64,000 bases of DNA from Gambelia wislizenii (GCA_030847615.1 JAUMIR010000004.1:233720501-233784500); one strand, 5' to 3'; numbered from the stretch's first letter, positions 1-11,848 are shown. The notes: generated from the sequence alone by a model not told the origin. Translations and numbers: made by a program.

Positions 1-76
1 CTGATATTAGTGGCAGTCCCTCACTCATTTCCTGACATGCTTACCAGCTGGGTAGAATTTTCATTATAATCCACTA

Positions 77-295
77 CAGTTGGTCTTTTGCATCCACAGA
101 TTCTCCATCCACAGATTCCACCATCCATAGCTTGAAAATATTTTTTTTCCAAAAAGCAAACCTTGATTTTGCCATTTTATATAAGGGATATCATTTTACT
201 ATGCCATTGTATGTAACGGGACTTGAGCACCCAAGGATTTTGGTATCCACAGGAGGTCCTAGAACAAAACCCCAGCGGATACCAAGAGCTCACTG
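77..295 (+). mobile_element. Tigger/pogo-like MITE, copy 1
   Basis: The terminal repeats are CAGTTGG... on the left and the inverse ending in CACTG on the right, flanked on both sides by TA (75-76 and 296-297), the target duplication of Tc1/mariner-type elements. The interior matches, with small changes, the copy at 9,204-9,436, including a shared stretch about a 'gggacttgagcacc' motif. There is no coding capacity, so it would have been moved by a transposase supplied in trans. It resembles the CAGTTGGCCCTCC-type Tigger/MER families of mammals (family knowledge; name not verified). Confidence 0.75.
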
Positions 296-314
296 TACAA
301 GCAGACACTGTCTT

Positions 315-863
315 AGGCTTTGTCTAAACAGGCCAAATGAAATGGCCTCCCCCCATTCCTGTGTCCAGCAGTCCAGACAACACAGAGTTTTTGCCCTGTT
401 TCTAATCCAAGCTGCCCAGATGATGTCTGGGCAGTTCCAACAAGAATCCAGGGCAAATACCCCTTAAAACAGAGTGGAAACATGGTAAAAATGACTTCAC
501 CATTTGCTGTAGTTATTCCAAAGAAAACAGTCAGTTCTGTTACCGCAACAGGGGTGGGGTGTCCACACATGCAACCTGTGCAGTGCCTGGCACAACCATT
601 TCCCAGCCAGGTCACACGCGTCATGTCTGCTGAAGTCATCACAAGGTGCCCAGCCATGTGACCACAGCCAGGTGCTTCATTCCTTCCCTTGGAAGACGCG
701 GCCAGCACAGGAAAGAGAAGCAACAGTTCATGCAAGAGCCATGGGTGTGAGGACACCCCTCCATTGCCACAATGGGAGGGCAAGTAACGGTGGGGGGGCA
801 CGGGCCTGGAGTTGGAATACTCCAGCCAGAACATGGAGTATTCTCACCAGGGAAGACAAGCCC
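315..863. mobile_element. TIR element of the 'GGGCTTGTCTA' family, copy 1
   Basis: The left end reads aggctttgtctaaacagg. The right end, read on the opposite strand, is agggcttgtcttccctgg, so the two form imperfect terminal inverted repeats about 550 bp apart. Similar ends bound the regions at 32,540-33,172, 52,928-53,515 and 61,016-61,499. There is no transposase. The superfamily is not assigned. The open frames inside are accidental. Confidence 0.5.
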
Positions 864-3250
864 TGTGATTCTCCCAAACCCAATGCTCAACGTCAGCATC
901 AGGCATTGTTTTTGGGGGATGTTACCCAAAATGCTCCTTGGAAAATTCCAAGAAAATATCGAGTTTCTAATATGTTGAGGAAATTAGCAGCAACTCAACT
1001 TTAGCTATGCGAAAGGGGGTAACAAGGGAAGCTTGCAAACCTTTGTCTACCAGTACTAGTCTGGATAGAATACACACACATGTGAAATTAAGTATGTTTT
1101 TTGTTAAAGAGTTCAAAAATAACACCAGACACACACATTCACACAAAAAAAGCACTCACACAAGGCTATAGAAAGGCAGTAGGAAAAACTTGGATAGAGG
1201 ATTTGTTGGGGGTGATACAACCTGTCCTGGAGTGGATGGAGGAATCTGGGGTGGTCACACAGAGAGACAGAGTGTCCCCTGGAAATCAAGTCTGTGTGGA
1301 CTGAGGGATATTTTTGAGAGTCATTTATACCTCCAAATACACCTGAGGGGCCTGATGTTTCAGGTGAGGAAACAATAGATTTCCTGAGCCTTCATGGATT
1401 GCACAATGAGTGTCCTGATCCTGACAAAAGGTGGGAAAGATGCTAATGTGTTTCTTAATGTCCAGTAATTGGATTTTAAAAGCTTAAGCAAGGGTCTTAA
1501 GGTTTGGAATTAAGGAAAGAAAGTTTCAAAATCAGCAAATACAAAGGTTTCATTTAATCCATTGTCTCCTTTTTTTTTCTGGGAAATGTGCCCTTTTTGG
1601 CTTTTAGTCTTAGGCGCAAAGCATGGCATTCAGCTGTCCTCTTCTCTGAGACCATTCTGCCTTTTCCCTTGTGGAAGGTCACACTGATGAACCAAATTAA
1701 TACGCAATTTCTGAGGTCTCTAGAAGTGAGGTGTAAGTCTCTGGAAGTGGGGTGTAAGCCATGCTTAACGGGGACTCTAAAATGGCAGCCACCTACTGTG
1801 AATCATATTGAATAGCTCAGGCAAATTCTACACAGATTCAAAAGAGTGATCTGTAACTGAATAAACAATACAGCAAATGTACCATGTTGAACAGCATAAG
1901 CAAAGAAGGCTAAAAATGTGGTACAATGAAAATATGAACCATACTTGAAATGCCAAATCTAAAGGAGGACAACTTCAGGTGTGAGCTGTTTACCTTCAAA
2001 ATGTATTACAAACACAGCAACGGTGACACCACCACTCTGGCAGTTGTTGCCCAAAATGGAATAAAGAATGAATGAACTGTGTCTGTGAATGCCAATTCTA
2101 CATGATTAGATGCTGCTGTATTGTTGCAGAACAGCTTTCCTGCAACATATCCTTCCAAGGCACTGATAACTGCCTAATATAACAGAAAACAAAACAAAAA
2201 GTTGGCAATAGTGTTTTGGACTGTAGAAACAGACCAAAATTACTGGAAGCCGTTTTCAGGAAACATTTGTATCCAAAGGTGTTTACTATGCTTCCTAACA
2301 ATGCAGAAGTAGCAGCTTCAAGTAGCAGTTACACAGACCTGTCAAATGATTAATATTTGCACTTTTATCAAGGGAATATTTAAGACTGTACTATTTGGAG
2401 GCACTGGGGCTTTTAAACTAAATATTGTCTACCCTGATTGGCAGCATTCCTCTAAGATTTCAAGTCCTACTTTCCAGTCCTACTTAAGAGATACTCAAGA
2501 TGGAATCTGGGATCTTCCACATGCAACATACGAGACGTATCACTGAGCCACAATCCCTCCCTTTAATATTCCCCATATACCTCCAGGGCCTATAGGGAAC
2601 AAGGTAGAACAAGTTTTATAGAGGATGGTGATGCTATATATCACATGGTGTCTTATTTGCAACTTAGTACTGAATCTGCAAAATGTTATTTGCCAATGTT
2701 GATACCAAATCTCCAAAAAATTCAAATAGTTCCTGTAAATTATAAGTGTTTTGCAAACCCTAAAAGATCCTATTTTTCTGGGATGATAGCATAAACATTT
2801 CAGAAAATATCTGTACTTATTGAAACTATAGAGAAGGACTATGTGTGTATGAAGAATTCATATTTTTAACTGCCTGAATCATAGTGCCATAAGGCCTAAA
2901 GAAAGAAACACCCAATACCATTCATGAGTGTCATCTTGGCACTGAGCTACATAAAAGAAGAGCTCAAAGAGTCTGTACAGAAGCCAGAAACATGTGTAAA
3001 AATTGAAGACGTGGTGTACTCTTATGGACTAGAAGTTTACTTCCAATGGAAACATAAAGTTCTTTTTTTTGTGTTGCCTCAACTAGTGCTTAAGATACAA
3101 ATTTCGTAGGATGAAAGTGAAAGAGAGTTATATGTAGTGAGAATGACTGAAATTCACCCTGAGGTGGAGGTGTCCTATCCTGTTGTAGTGGCAGTTTCTT
3201 TGTTTTTTAAAAATCATTTGTATATCAGCATAGGTGAGCTCCTTTTAATG
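864..3250. other. No gene or recognised repeat seen
   Basis: AT-rich sequence. Short CA-rich patches lie near 1,068-1,150 and there is a short direct duplication around 1,717-1,760. Open frames are all short and unlike known proteins. Probably intergenic or intronic. Confidence 0.5.
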
Positions 3251-3254
3251 GCTC

Positions 3255-3480
3255 CCATTCCCTTCCACTGATTCATTATCCACTGACTCAATTATCCACA
3301 GGACACAACATAGCACACCTACCATAGAGTCTTCCTAGAAAATGTGTCCTCTCTAGCCATTTTCTAAGTCCTCCCAAGGCAACTCTATGATATTTTAAAC
3401 AGCAAGTCCCATTATCCACAGTTTTCGGTACCACAGGCGCCCCCCAAACCAATCCTCAGCAGAAATAGGGGCCCTGTTGT
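3255..3480. mobile_element. Diverged Tigger-like relic
   Basis: It contains phrases such as 'tctagccattttctaag' and 'attatccaca' that recur in the other Tigger-derived copies (8,789-9,036 and 27,754-27,930, which carry 'ctaggcattttctagg'). The termini are too decayed to fix, so the edges are approximate. Confidence 0.4.
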
Positions 3481-4655
3481 ATGATATAATATTGTTTTGA
3501 CTGGGCTTCTAGAGGAAAAGAAAAAAATGCTGGCCTCTAGTACATGGCTACCAAGAGGAGTTCTGTGGCTGTTATTACCCGGTAAAAATACATATCTTTT
3601 TGCTACTAGAAACAAGTTGAGTAGGACTGAAAGAATCTCACTTGCTTCTAGTCTGTTTCTGATCACAAGAAGAGAGGAGCTGCCTCTCATGGCCGGAAAA
3701 AAGGCCTCTCAAACAGAGGTAGTACTTGCAGGCAAAGTAGCTACTAACTGCAGACAGCTTTAGGATTAATGAAACAAGTAGCAGTTTAAGGTGGAGAGAA
3801 GATTCTGAACATTGTAGACTGTGACTCCATCAAGAAGCAGTGATAATAAAATCTATTAAATACAAAGAACATTGTTTTATTTTTAAAAAGAGAGTGAAAG
3901 CACAAGATAATGATAGCAGTATGCAAAGTCTTCTGTGAGTGGAAAGAAGCAGTACTGGGGAACACTAGCAGAAAGAAAGAACAGACAAACCTAGGGCAGC
4001 AGCCATTTTGAGATTATAGGACTATAGATCTCAGGACATCAGCTGAAGCCTCACTAAATTGTTATGCTTCTCCTGGTCTCCAGGAGAGACAAAATTTCAC
4101 AGCAAGCAGCATTGGAGGAAGAGAAAATTTGATTTTTGTATGTGATGTGGCTTTAAAAACTTAGCACCTATTCCCAGCTGGCTCTAAGGATTGAAGGTGC
4201 TTATATGTTTGTTTGCTCACCTCAGGGTCTTGGTATGTGTGTTGTACTTCTGCAACATTGATGTCTTGGAAAGATAGAAGAGAGAGGACTGAGAGGGAGA
4301 GATGGTGGGTGAATGTACTTGTGCCCATTGTGCCATTTGGATCAAGGTAGGGAGTGGAATGCCAGCATCACAACTTGTGAGATATGTTGTTGTACATATC
4401 CTGGCAGTAATGTTGCAGTTCCTGTGGTGGGAGTGGGGAACTCCCAAGAGTTGGAGCAAGCCTTCTACATGGCCCAGCAGCACTGGGCCTGGTAAAACTC
4501 CTGTCATGGATACTGTAGGAAAGCTCATGTGGAACGTAAGAGGTAGAGGACCTAGCAGCAACTCCTGTGCTAATTGGGCACATTTTGCATGAGCTGCTGA
4601 AATATGCTCTGTGTGGGTGGGTGTTTTTTAACTGGTTCTGGTTTGTCATATTATC
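3481..4655. other. No gene or recognised repeat seen
   Basis: Open frames of about 90-115 codons on both strands around 4,217-4,650 overlap one another, have no recognisable motif, and look like chance. Confidence 0.45.
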
Positions 4656-4659
4656 TGGT

Positions 4660-4856
4660 TAACTGGGTTTTGCCCAGGTTGCCCTCATATCCGTTTTCAT
4701 GATAGCTGCCCATTAGTTCTACCCCTCATGCCAGCCCTTGCTGTCCTGCTCTATGACGTCACAAAGACGCATCCCATGACATCACAAGGACTTGTCTCAG
4801 GTTTGCCCTTGCAATCTCAAGGAATGGGATGCTGCTGACTTGCAACCCTAATCATA
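4660..4856. repeat. Interspersed repeat with CRE-like core, copy 1
   Basis: The segment carries 'ctatgacgtcacaaagac' and 'catgacatcacaaggac', then 'tctcagg', and ends in 'ctgacttgcaaccctaat'. Related segments lie at 40,425-40,795 and 56,722-57,018, all with repeated TGAYRTCAC-like octamers and an end resembling 'acctggcaac'. The right end and the start of the third copy ('agggttcccaaatctcag') look like inverted termini, which suggests a non-autonomous DNA transposon. The family was not identified. Confidence 0.5.
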
Positions 4857-6040
4857 CAGTAAGGGTTAAGTTAATTGGTTGTGTTGTACATCGCTTGTTC
4901 CAATGGCATTATTTTACAGGACCAACAAATATTTGAAATACTTAAAAGTCAGTTGGTCAAAACTGACACAGAGGTTGCTTAATTCTTTTACAAATGAGGA
5001 TTTTTTTTTTACTAACAGAGCACTACACAACACTCAGAAATTAGATGCTACACATGTGATGGGACTAGAGTAATTTGTATTGCATTTTAATATTTGTCCT
5101 TCAACGGTCCAACTATTTTGACTGCATTCAAAACCACTCTTTGTTTTTTGCTAACCAGTCCATATCAGCCTTTAAACATATATTAGTCAACATGCAAATA
5201 CACGGATCATTTTTCCAGTACTCCTACATTTAACTGCTTCAGGTGCACCCAGATCTGGGGGAGAGGCATGTACAATTTGTGGCCTATCAAGCCAGACTGC
5301 CAATATTAAAAAGGTTTTTTAATACAGTATACAGAAAACAAACCAAAAAGGCCCCCAGAAGATTTATCAAGTTTCTTGTGGGCCACTGTACCTGGCTAGT
5401 TGATTACATTCAGCTTAGTGGTTCACAAGTTGTACAAGCCTTCTAAAGGTGAATATAAATTATGTATAGGGTATACATCAACACAGGTTTGGCTATTTTG
5501 AGAAGAATTACCCTGATGTTTTAGCAACAAAGTGCCTTTTGTAGCTTAAGGTCTAATAAATTTATTAATCTTTAAGGTACCATAAGAATCTTTGTAGTTA
5601 TTCTATCATCCATGCACATGGTATGCATGGGGGGGGGGGCAATTGCCACTCAAGCCTAACAAACCTAAAGGTGCAACATAGTAGTAAATTTCTTCTTGCC
5701 ACATGGGAAGACGTTATGGAAAATCAACCCCACCCCTGGTATGTTCAAATATTTATTGCCCATGAAAACATGACTCCCCACCCCCCAGTCATTACCAGCT
5801 GATTGCAGTGTATCAGGATTAGTACTGATGAGCTGAATCTTCTATGCCTTCTTCTTGTTCTCTTTCTGATATCATCCCAGCACTATATTTGAGTTCAGAC
5901 AGGCAAGAGACTCCACTACTCCAGTCTGTGGCTCTGTGACATTATTAATTACTGAGACATTTTATCATTATCATGGTTAGATCAGTCGTTGTCAAAATGA
6001 AAAGCACAAAATGAACCAAGTACACAAAGACAATCTAAAG
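4857..6040. other. No gene seen
   Basis: AT-rich sequence with a homopolymer G run at about 5,630-5,639. No motif-bearing ORF and no repeat that I can name. Confidence 0.45.
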
Positions 6041-6046
6041 AAGTGT

Positions 6047-6245
6047 GATGTAATCCTTAGAGGGTTGGACTAGGACATGGGAGATCTAAGTTGAAGTCCC
6101 CACTTAGCTATGAAATTAACTTGATGATCTTGGGCCGCTCAGCTTATCTCACAGAGTTGTTATAAGTAGAGAGAAGAACCCTATATGCCACCTTGAGCTT
6201 GCTTGTAGAACTGTAGGTTATAAACATAACTAATAAATATGGTAA
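6047..6245 (+). mobile_element. MIR-like / CORE-type SINE, degenerate
   Basis: The order of parts matches a tRNA-headed SINE: a head ('gatgtaatccttagagggttggactagg'-like, shown here in two pieces), a decayed B-box region, the 'gatcttgggcc' and 'ctcacagagttgttataa' phrases typical of the MIR/CORE body, then an L2-like tail ('gccaccttgagc' followed by AATAAA-rich sequence). Diverged and without an intact pol III promoter. The subfamily is unknown. Confidence 0.55.
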
Positions 6246-6249
6246 TAAA

Positions 6250-7590
6250 CAAACTGACTAGCCAAAAGAATAAAACATAGTCTATAGGTACTCAAAGTTG
6301 ATTGTGAACTATTAATTTAAAAAAACTTCTCTACATATATTGCAAAAGTGTATCATGATGACAGCCAAGGCTGAGTACAGATTTAATGTTGCCTGTTATC
6401 CAAACCATGGTTGTGAAAACATGAGCATTTCTCCTCACACATACATTTCTCTTTTCCATTTGATTTTTGGATTTTACTATGGTATGGTATTCTGTCTGCT
6501 CCAGTGCTAATGATAACCCTGGTTGGCTCAAACCACCATTTGAAAAATGATTGACTGTAGATTGCAGTTTGAAGCTAACTGTGATTAGTGAAAATACCAG
6601 TGTATACTTAATACCAGACCATAATTTTCTCCAAAAATGAAACAGCAGGAAAAATTGATGTTTGAGAGAAAGAGAGAGATCAAGTAGTATCATATTTCCA
6701 CTGAGTCACAGAATTCAATTCAGTTTGATGTAGAAATAAATGCATGTAATCCACCTACAACATAGGAATGTATGCCTTTAGATTTCATTCTATACCCTGC
6801 TTACCTTATAATCTCAGAAGATAAACAGCAGAAAAACACCTGAAAGCAACTAGAAAGGGGTTTCCTATAAATATAGTATTGTTTTTTCACTCTTGATTTC
6901 AAGTGAACAGCTATAATTTGTGAATTTCCTTTTCTTAAATTATAGTGAGATTTCAGGAAATCTCAATGAAACATTCTTTCAGTTTTTGCTGCTCATGCAT
7001 CCTGAAAATAGCCTGGAGAATTCCATAACATTTTTTTTTAATTGAGTTGCAAATATGAGTGGGTGGTTCAACCCCAACACAACAATTAACACAGCAATTA
7101 ATTTCTGTGATTTCGTTTAGCTCAGCAGTTCTCACAGCAAACTTCTCTAAATCAAGATTAAAACTTTCCCAGTCTCCCTTGACATATTAAAGATTTTCTA
7201 CACATAAGTTGCTAAGATAAGAAACAGTGTGACAACTGCATAAAGATAGCTATGGCTGTTGTGATGCACTCATGTTGTATACATGTGCTAAAGACTTGAA
7301 ACTAACCATAGCTATCTGAGCCATTTTATCATTATCATAAATAATAATGCATGCACTAAATAGGGATGGCCAAATCCACCAGTCTCACTTTCTCCTACAT
7401 TTGATTTAAAATCTCAAGTTCTTTCTCCCCAACCTCAGAAGACATTTGTGAAATCTGGGAAGTTCTTAACAAAAACAAATTATATTCTCAGATGTCTGCA
7501 TTTGCAAAATTCAATAGATGCATCTGTGTCCAATATAGAGACGACAAGGTCCTACCTGACTGCCATGCAACTGGCTAAAGATGAAGAACC
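6250..7590. other. No gene or recognised repeat seen
   Basis: AT-rich sequence. The 120-codon minus-strand frame at 6,331-6,693 has no recognisable domain and is probably chance. Confidence 0.45.
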
Positions 7591-7656
7591 TAGAGGGAGG
7601 GAGGGAGGGAGGGAGGGAGGGAGGGAGGGAGAGGGAGGGAGGGAAGGAGGGAGGGG
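7591..7656. repeat. (GAGG)n microsatellite
   Basis: About 16 near-perfect GGGA tetramers with one interruption (gagagg). Purine-only on the plus strand. The overlapping open frames on both strands (7,448-7,939 plus, 7,552-7,872 minus) stay open largely because of this tract. Confidence 0.95.
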
Positions 7657-8340
7657 TGAAAACCCTAATTCTGTGCAACAAACATGGGTGAATACAAACG
7701 GATTAAAACCCAGACTTTTCAGAACTAACCCCTCAAAACTCTCTGGCTGGATGGACAAGTGTCCAATTTGGTTTAACAATACATTCTCAAGTTCTTCTGT
7801 CAAATTTATGAAGAAGCAGGAAAATTTTGCTAAGCTTTGGTTTAGAAAGGGCCCAGCAAAATTCTCATCCATCCCTAGCAGTGAATCAGTTTTGAAAAAA
7901 TGTATACACCAGTTTTTAACCCTGGAACTCTCAGAATAATGATTTGGAAAAATAAAATAAAAACAACAAATAATTTTTAAAAGTCAGACTAGCATGCAGA
8001 ATAAGTCAATAGACACTAACTTAAAACAAAATTCTACACTTAAATATCGTTTTAAAAAAAACAGGCAAATTGAAAGCCCTTCACCTCTTAGACAACAAGA
8101 TATCAAATGTCAATTCTAAATGATCCTCCCTGGGGAAAGCATTCCAAGTCCATACTGTATCACAACAGAAAAGACCCCTCTTCAGGGTCACTCAATCTCT
8201 GAACAGAGGGGAACTGCAGAAATAGCCTCTAGTGGTAAGTATAATACAGTACTCACAAATGGAGTCATCTCACAGAACAGATGTCTATATAGATGCCTTT
8301 CATAAGCAGAAGCATGATCAGGTGGTATGAAGTGATGTAT
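7657..8340. other. No gene seen
   Basis: AT-rich sequence between a microsatellite and a SINE. No motif-bearing ORF. Confidence 0.4.
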
Positions 8341-8344
8341 GTGT

Positions 8345-8554
8345 GGTATGGTGGTCTGAGTGTTGAACTAGGCCTCTGGGAGACCAGGATTCAAAACCCT
8401 GTTCAGCCATGGAAACCCAATGGGTGACCTTAGGCATCACACACTCTCAGCCTCAGAGGAAGGCAAAGGCAAACCCCCTCTAAATAAATATTGCCAAGAA
8501 AACCCCATCATCTTAGGGTTATCACTAGAAAGCACACTGCAACAACAACATATT
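8345..8554 (+). mobile_element. tRNA-derived SINE (squamate type)
   Basis: The sequence runs from an A-box-like 'ggtggtctgagtgttg' through a B-box-like 'gattcaaaaccct', the 'catggaaacccaatgggtgacc' body (quoted in part), a 'cctcagaggaaggcaaaggc' stretch, and a terminal CAA-rich tail. The 'gaaagcacac(tg)caacaacaaca' end resembles the BovB 3' terminus, which suggests mobilisation by RTE/BovB machinery (inference). Confidence 0.8.
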
Positions 8555-8668
8555 CAGAATTCTCAGCCTGAGGACTCTAGTGGCTCACTAAACTACAAAC
8601 CCCAGGATTCCATAGGATGCAGCCATGGCAGTTAAAGTGGCATTAAACTGCTACAATTGCATAGTGTA
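8555..8668 (+). mobile_element. Half of a 'CCATGG' fold-back MITE
   Basis: It matches the right half of the palindromic MITEs at 19,517-19,729 and 23,146-23,354: 'aactacaaaccccaggattc' leads into 'gcagccatggcagttaaag'. The left half is replaced by the tail of the neighbouring SINE, so this copy is truncated. Confidence 0.55.
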
Positions 8669-8788
8669 AAAAAGATTTAAGGCACAACAGGGAGATGGAT
8701 TGTTATACAATGCCTTCACTCTCCTGGTTAGTATGTGTGACAGTCAATAGAGAAAAGAAGAAGAGGGCTAATATGAAGCCACAAAATA

Positions 8789-9036
8789 GTTTGACCCCTT
8801 GTATCCATGGGTGTTTGCTTCCCTGACTTACTGCAGATACCAGCAAAACCTATTAAAATAATGGAACTTCTGGTTTAAAATACCATACAGTTGCACTGGA
8901 GGACCTAGAAGATGTCTAGAGAAGACACCTCTCTAGGCATTTTCTAGGAAGACTCTATGGTACATGTTCCTCTTTTTGTGTCCCGCAGATAACTGAAACC
9001 GTGGATAGTGATTCCATGGATATGGAGGTCCGACTG
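8789..9036 (+). mobile_element. Tigger-like MITE, diverged copy
   Basis: The right terminus 'ggatatggaggtccgactg' followed by TA is the inverse of a CAGTCGGACCTCC-type Tigger end. The left end 'gtttgaccccttgtatccat' follows TA but has lost the first two bases. The interior carries the 'ctctaggcattttctagg' phrase shared with 27,754-27,930. Confidence 0.65.
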
Positions 9037-9044
9037 TAATTACA

Positions 9045-9180
9045 AATCAGGGGTGGGGATATTTTTTGGATTGCCACCCTCTGGGTGCCTCAGTCTCCAT
9101 AATCATTGGTCATGCTGGCTGGGAAATTCTTGTAGTTGTAGTTCAAGAAAGTAACTTCTTGTCCCTCTGGAGGTGTTTTG
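9045..9180 (+). mobile_element. Short hAT-like MITE
   Basis: It opens with 'caggggtggggatatttttt' and has a central 'cataatcattggtcatgctg' typical of small lizard MITEs. The same style of element is seen at 43,222-43,358 and 49,192-49,320. The target duplication was not resolved. Confidence 0.4.
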
Positions 9181-9203
9181 TTTTGTTTTTTGTTTTTTTT
9201 TGG

Positions 9204-9436
9204 TACAGTTGGCCCTCCATATCCACAGATTCTGTATACTGTATACAAATTAAACCATCCATGGCTTGAAAATATTCCCCCAAAAATATTCCAAGAAGCA
9301 AACCTTGATTTCATCATTGTACATAAGGGACACAATTTTACTAGGCCATTGTATATAATGGGACTTGAGCACCATAGATGTTGGTATCCACAAGGGGTCT
9401 TGGAACCAAACCCTAGCGGATACCAAGGCCCCACTG
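9204..9436 (+). mobile_element. Tigger/pogo-like MITE, copy 2
   Basis: The left terminus CAGTTGGCCCTCCATATCC follows TA. The right terminus is the inverse, ending 'ggccccactg'. The body is collinear with 77-295, so this is a true dispersed family. The right-hand TA has become TG. Confidence 0.8.
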
Positions 9437-9439
9437 TGA

Positions 9440-10435
9440 AAGCAGAGGGCAAAGAAAGCAAAGGGCTCCAGTCAAGAAATATCAGCACAAATGATGTAAG
9501 TCTCCCCAGTTGTTTCTAAGAGAGTTGGAGTCAGAGGTCAGCTTCCTCATCCGACCATGGCTCTGCACCTCATGAACGCCTGGAAGCCCACTGCTTGACC
9601 TTCCCAACATACACACCCACTCAGGTCTGTCTGCCCACACTGCAGACAGACCTTTAGCTTCTTTTCTGCTTTTGAGGAAGTATGACTTTTTGCTTAGAGT
9701 TCCCCATTTTTAAGGCGGGGAATGGCAGTTACAAATGCTCTTGAAGATGCAAAGTCAGGCCATTTGCATTTTTTAAATACACACACACAACCACTAAGCT
9801 TGTGTTATACAGGAGTTCCTAAATTACAGCAAGAGGAGGCATTTAAATGTTTTCAGAGTATGTACAGTTGCTAAATAATATACACAGTTAACACTGCTCT
9901 TCTAAGAATGATTCCATAGAATAAATCCATTTAATGATGGATGAAATGTTCCAGGTAACAAAAGCACCTAAGCAGGAAAGGTACCTTCTGTAAAGTAGTA
10001 CATTTGGCAGTGGCATTGCAAATGAAAGGAGATTCACAATGCAATCCTGTATAGGGTTACTCAGAAATAAATCCCATTGTGTTCCATGGTGCTTTCTCCC
10101 AGGAAAGTGTGCTTTGGATTCCAACCTAAGGCTAAATTCATATATCCACTTATGCAGTCATGTGTGTAATTGAATTCAATATGACTTACTTTTTCATAAA
10201 CACAAATAGGATTGCATTGCTAGTTGACCACTAGCTTATCTTTCAATTGTAGTCTAAAATTGGCATTTCTCCCAAGAAAACCATGAGAGAGGGGAAGTTA
10301 AAAGATACTCTATAAATGAACCCACAAAGCCTTGCATCATGTCATCCTCACTTTCTAAGCAAACAGAGAGCAAAACATTTATGCTATCCAACCAACTGCT
10401 TATAAAGTCTGTTTTTAGGATTAAAAATTAAATAA
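9440..10435. other. No gene seen; fragment of a short lizard repeat near 10,040-10,135
   Basis: Mostly unclassified sequence. The part around 10,040-10,135 ('gggttactcagaaataaatc', 'ggattccaacctaagg') belongs to a short motif family also seen around 16,130-16,250 and 21,868-21,960. Confidence 0.35.
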
Positions 10436-10439
10436 GAAA

Positions 10440-10600
10440 ATAAGGTATTTTCCTTGGGTTTTTTCTGGGCTGTGAGACCATGTTCTGGAAGAGTTTACTT
10501 CTGACGTTTCACCTGCATCTGTGGCTGGCATCTTCAGATAATGGTTGGGTAGGAGTGTGTGTGGAATTTATATACTGTGAACCCCTGTTGGGGAGTATAT
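10440..10600 (-). mobile_element. Penelope-like element terminal fragment A
   Basis: The stretch around 'ctgacgtttcacctgcatct' and 'gtggctggcatcttcag' matches a repeat common in lizard genomes that I associate with Penelope-like retroelement terminal repeats. Read on the minus strand it contains a hammerhead-like core (separate entry). No coding part is attached. Confidence 0.5.
10503..10537 (-). ncRNA. Hammerhead-ribozyme-like core, degenerate (A)
   Basis: On the minus strand the order is CTGAAGA (10,537-10,531), a stem-loop with arms GCCAGC and GCAGGT (one mismatch and one G-T pair), GAAAC (10,510-10,506), then GTC. CTGANGA plus GAAA flanking stem II, followed by a GUC cleavage triplet, is the hammerhead signature. 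Helix III would be a single C-G pair without a loop, so a lone copy could hardly fold and would need a dimer partner. Published work reports hammerheads in Penelope-like elements. Activity here is doubtful. Confidence 0.45.
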
Positions 10601-10619
10601 GTAAATTTGTGTATTTGAA

Positions 10620-10815
10620 TGGTAGTTTCTGGATTTAGATATGCAAGGAGGTTTAGTGTCTAGGCACCACTTCACTCCATGCATCTGAGGAAGTAGACCA
10701 AGTCTACGAAGCTCATGCTACAACTTCTTTCTCTCAGTCTCAAAGGTGCTACAAGATTCCCTTGCTTATTGATATTCCAGACTAACATGGCTATGTCTTT
10801 GAATACCCTCCAATG
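10620..10815 (+). mobile_element. Penelope-like element terminal fragment B
   Basis: It contains 'gcatctgaggaagtagacc', 'tacgaagctcatgct' and 'ccagactaacatggctat', a recognisable amniote repeat ('...CTGAAGAAGTGGG...', '...GAAAGCTTATGC...', 'agactaacacggct') that I associate with Penelope-type terminal repeats. It is oriented opposite to fragment A. Confidence 0.5.
10685..10720 (+). ncRNA. Hammerhead-ribozyme-like core (B)
   Basis: CTGAGGA (10,685-10,691) is followed by a perfect 6-bp stem II, GTAGAC (10,693-10,698) and GTCTAC (10,702-10,707), with a 3-nt CAA loop. Then come GAA (10,708-10,710), a mini-hairpin GC-TCAT-GC (10,711-10,718) as helix III, and TA as the UH cleavage position. The core GAAA is shortened to GAA by one base, so this copy is probably inactive. 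The family consensus as I know it has the full GAAA. Confidence 0.5.
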
Positions 10816-11089
10816 AAAGATTCTTTCATACCAGAAATGTTCTTTCCACAATCAACCCATGAGAAGTTACCATTTAGAAAAACCAGAAACTGCACCAAAT
10901 TCCATAGGAGTTGCTAACAAGTTATCTACACCTGCTAAAAGGTTTAAAATATTTCATGAGATGTGGTTTATTGTACCATTAGTTTCTTTTTAAAGACACA
11001 TTGAATCTAAAGGAGTCTCTCATTCAAAATAAAAACTGTAATTTAATGCTGTGTACATTTATGTACCATTCTGTGCAATGTAGTTTGTT

Positions 11090-11290
11090 GTACTTTGTGC
11101 CTTCAAGCTGACTCTTGACTTATAGCAACCCTATCATGGGGCTTTCTTGGCAAGACTGATCCTGAGATTTGTCATTGCCTTCCTCTTAGGCTGAGAGAAT
11201 ATGATTTTTCCATGACTGATTGGGAGGCCAGGATTAGAACCCCCAAAGATCTAACTCCAATGCTCAGACCACTATACCATGCTGACTCCT
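11090..11290 (-). mobile_element. tRNA-derived SINE, minus strand
   Basis: Read in reverse: the head at right ('ctataccatgctgactc' is the complement of the A-box region), B-box complement 'ggattagaacccccaaag', then the 'ccttcctcttaggctgagag' body and the tail at left. Diverged but full length. Confidence 0.75.
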
Positions 11291-11848
11291 AATTAATGTT
11301 GTGCTTACATTGCAATATTCACATATATCTGTATTATATCATACTGAATCTTCCAATATGACAGGATGCCATTTAAATTTATAAAGGTAGTGTTTGTTCC
11401 CATGTACCTCCTTTTAAAATAGTGAGTTATTGAAGCTAATATTTCAAGTATTTCTAATACAGATTTCATGTCAGCCAACTCTGCAGCTTGGGGTAGCAAT
11501 TGTTCAGGACTGGAGTGCAAGTTTCACCTCTTGGTTTTTACAGAACTGCTGAAGTAAAACAGTTGCGTTGAACTGAGAAGTAGAGAGCAAGGGAGGGTTG
11601 TGGTCCTTTATACATTCTAACTTGGGAATAAGTCTCATTGGCTGCAACTGGGCTAAGTAAGGCATAGGGCTGCACTGCACTGCACATCTGACTAAACAAG
11701 TTTGCTTAAATCCATTTCCTCCGGCATATAGGGTTAATTACGTTGTAGTTTCCAAACCAGTTAGTACTCTGGCATCATCATGGGTCTATGGAACTACTTT
11801 TCTACTAGGGGTTCCCTTTGCTTTTGCAACAAAAGGCCCCTTTCAAAA

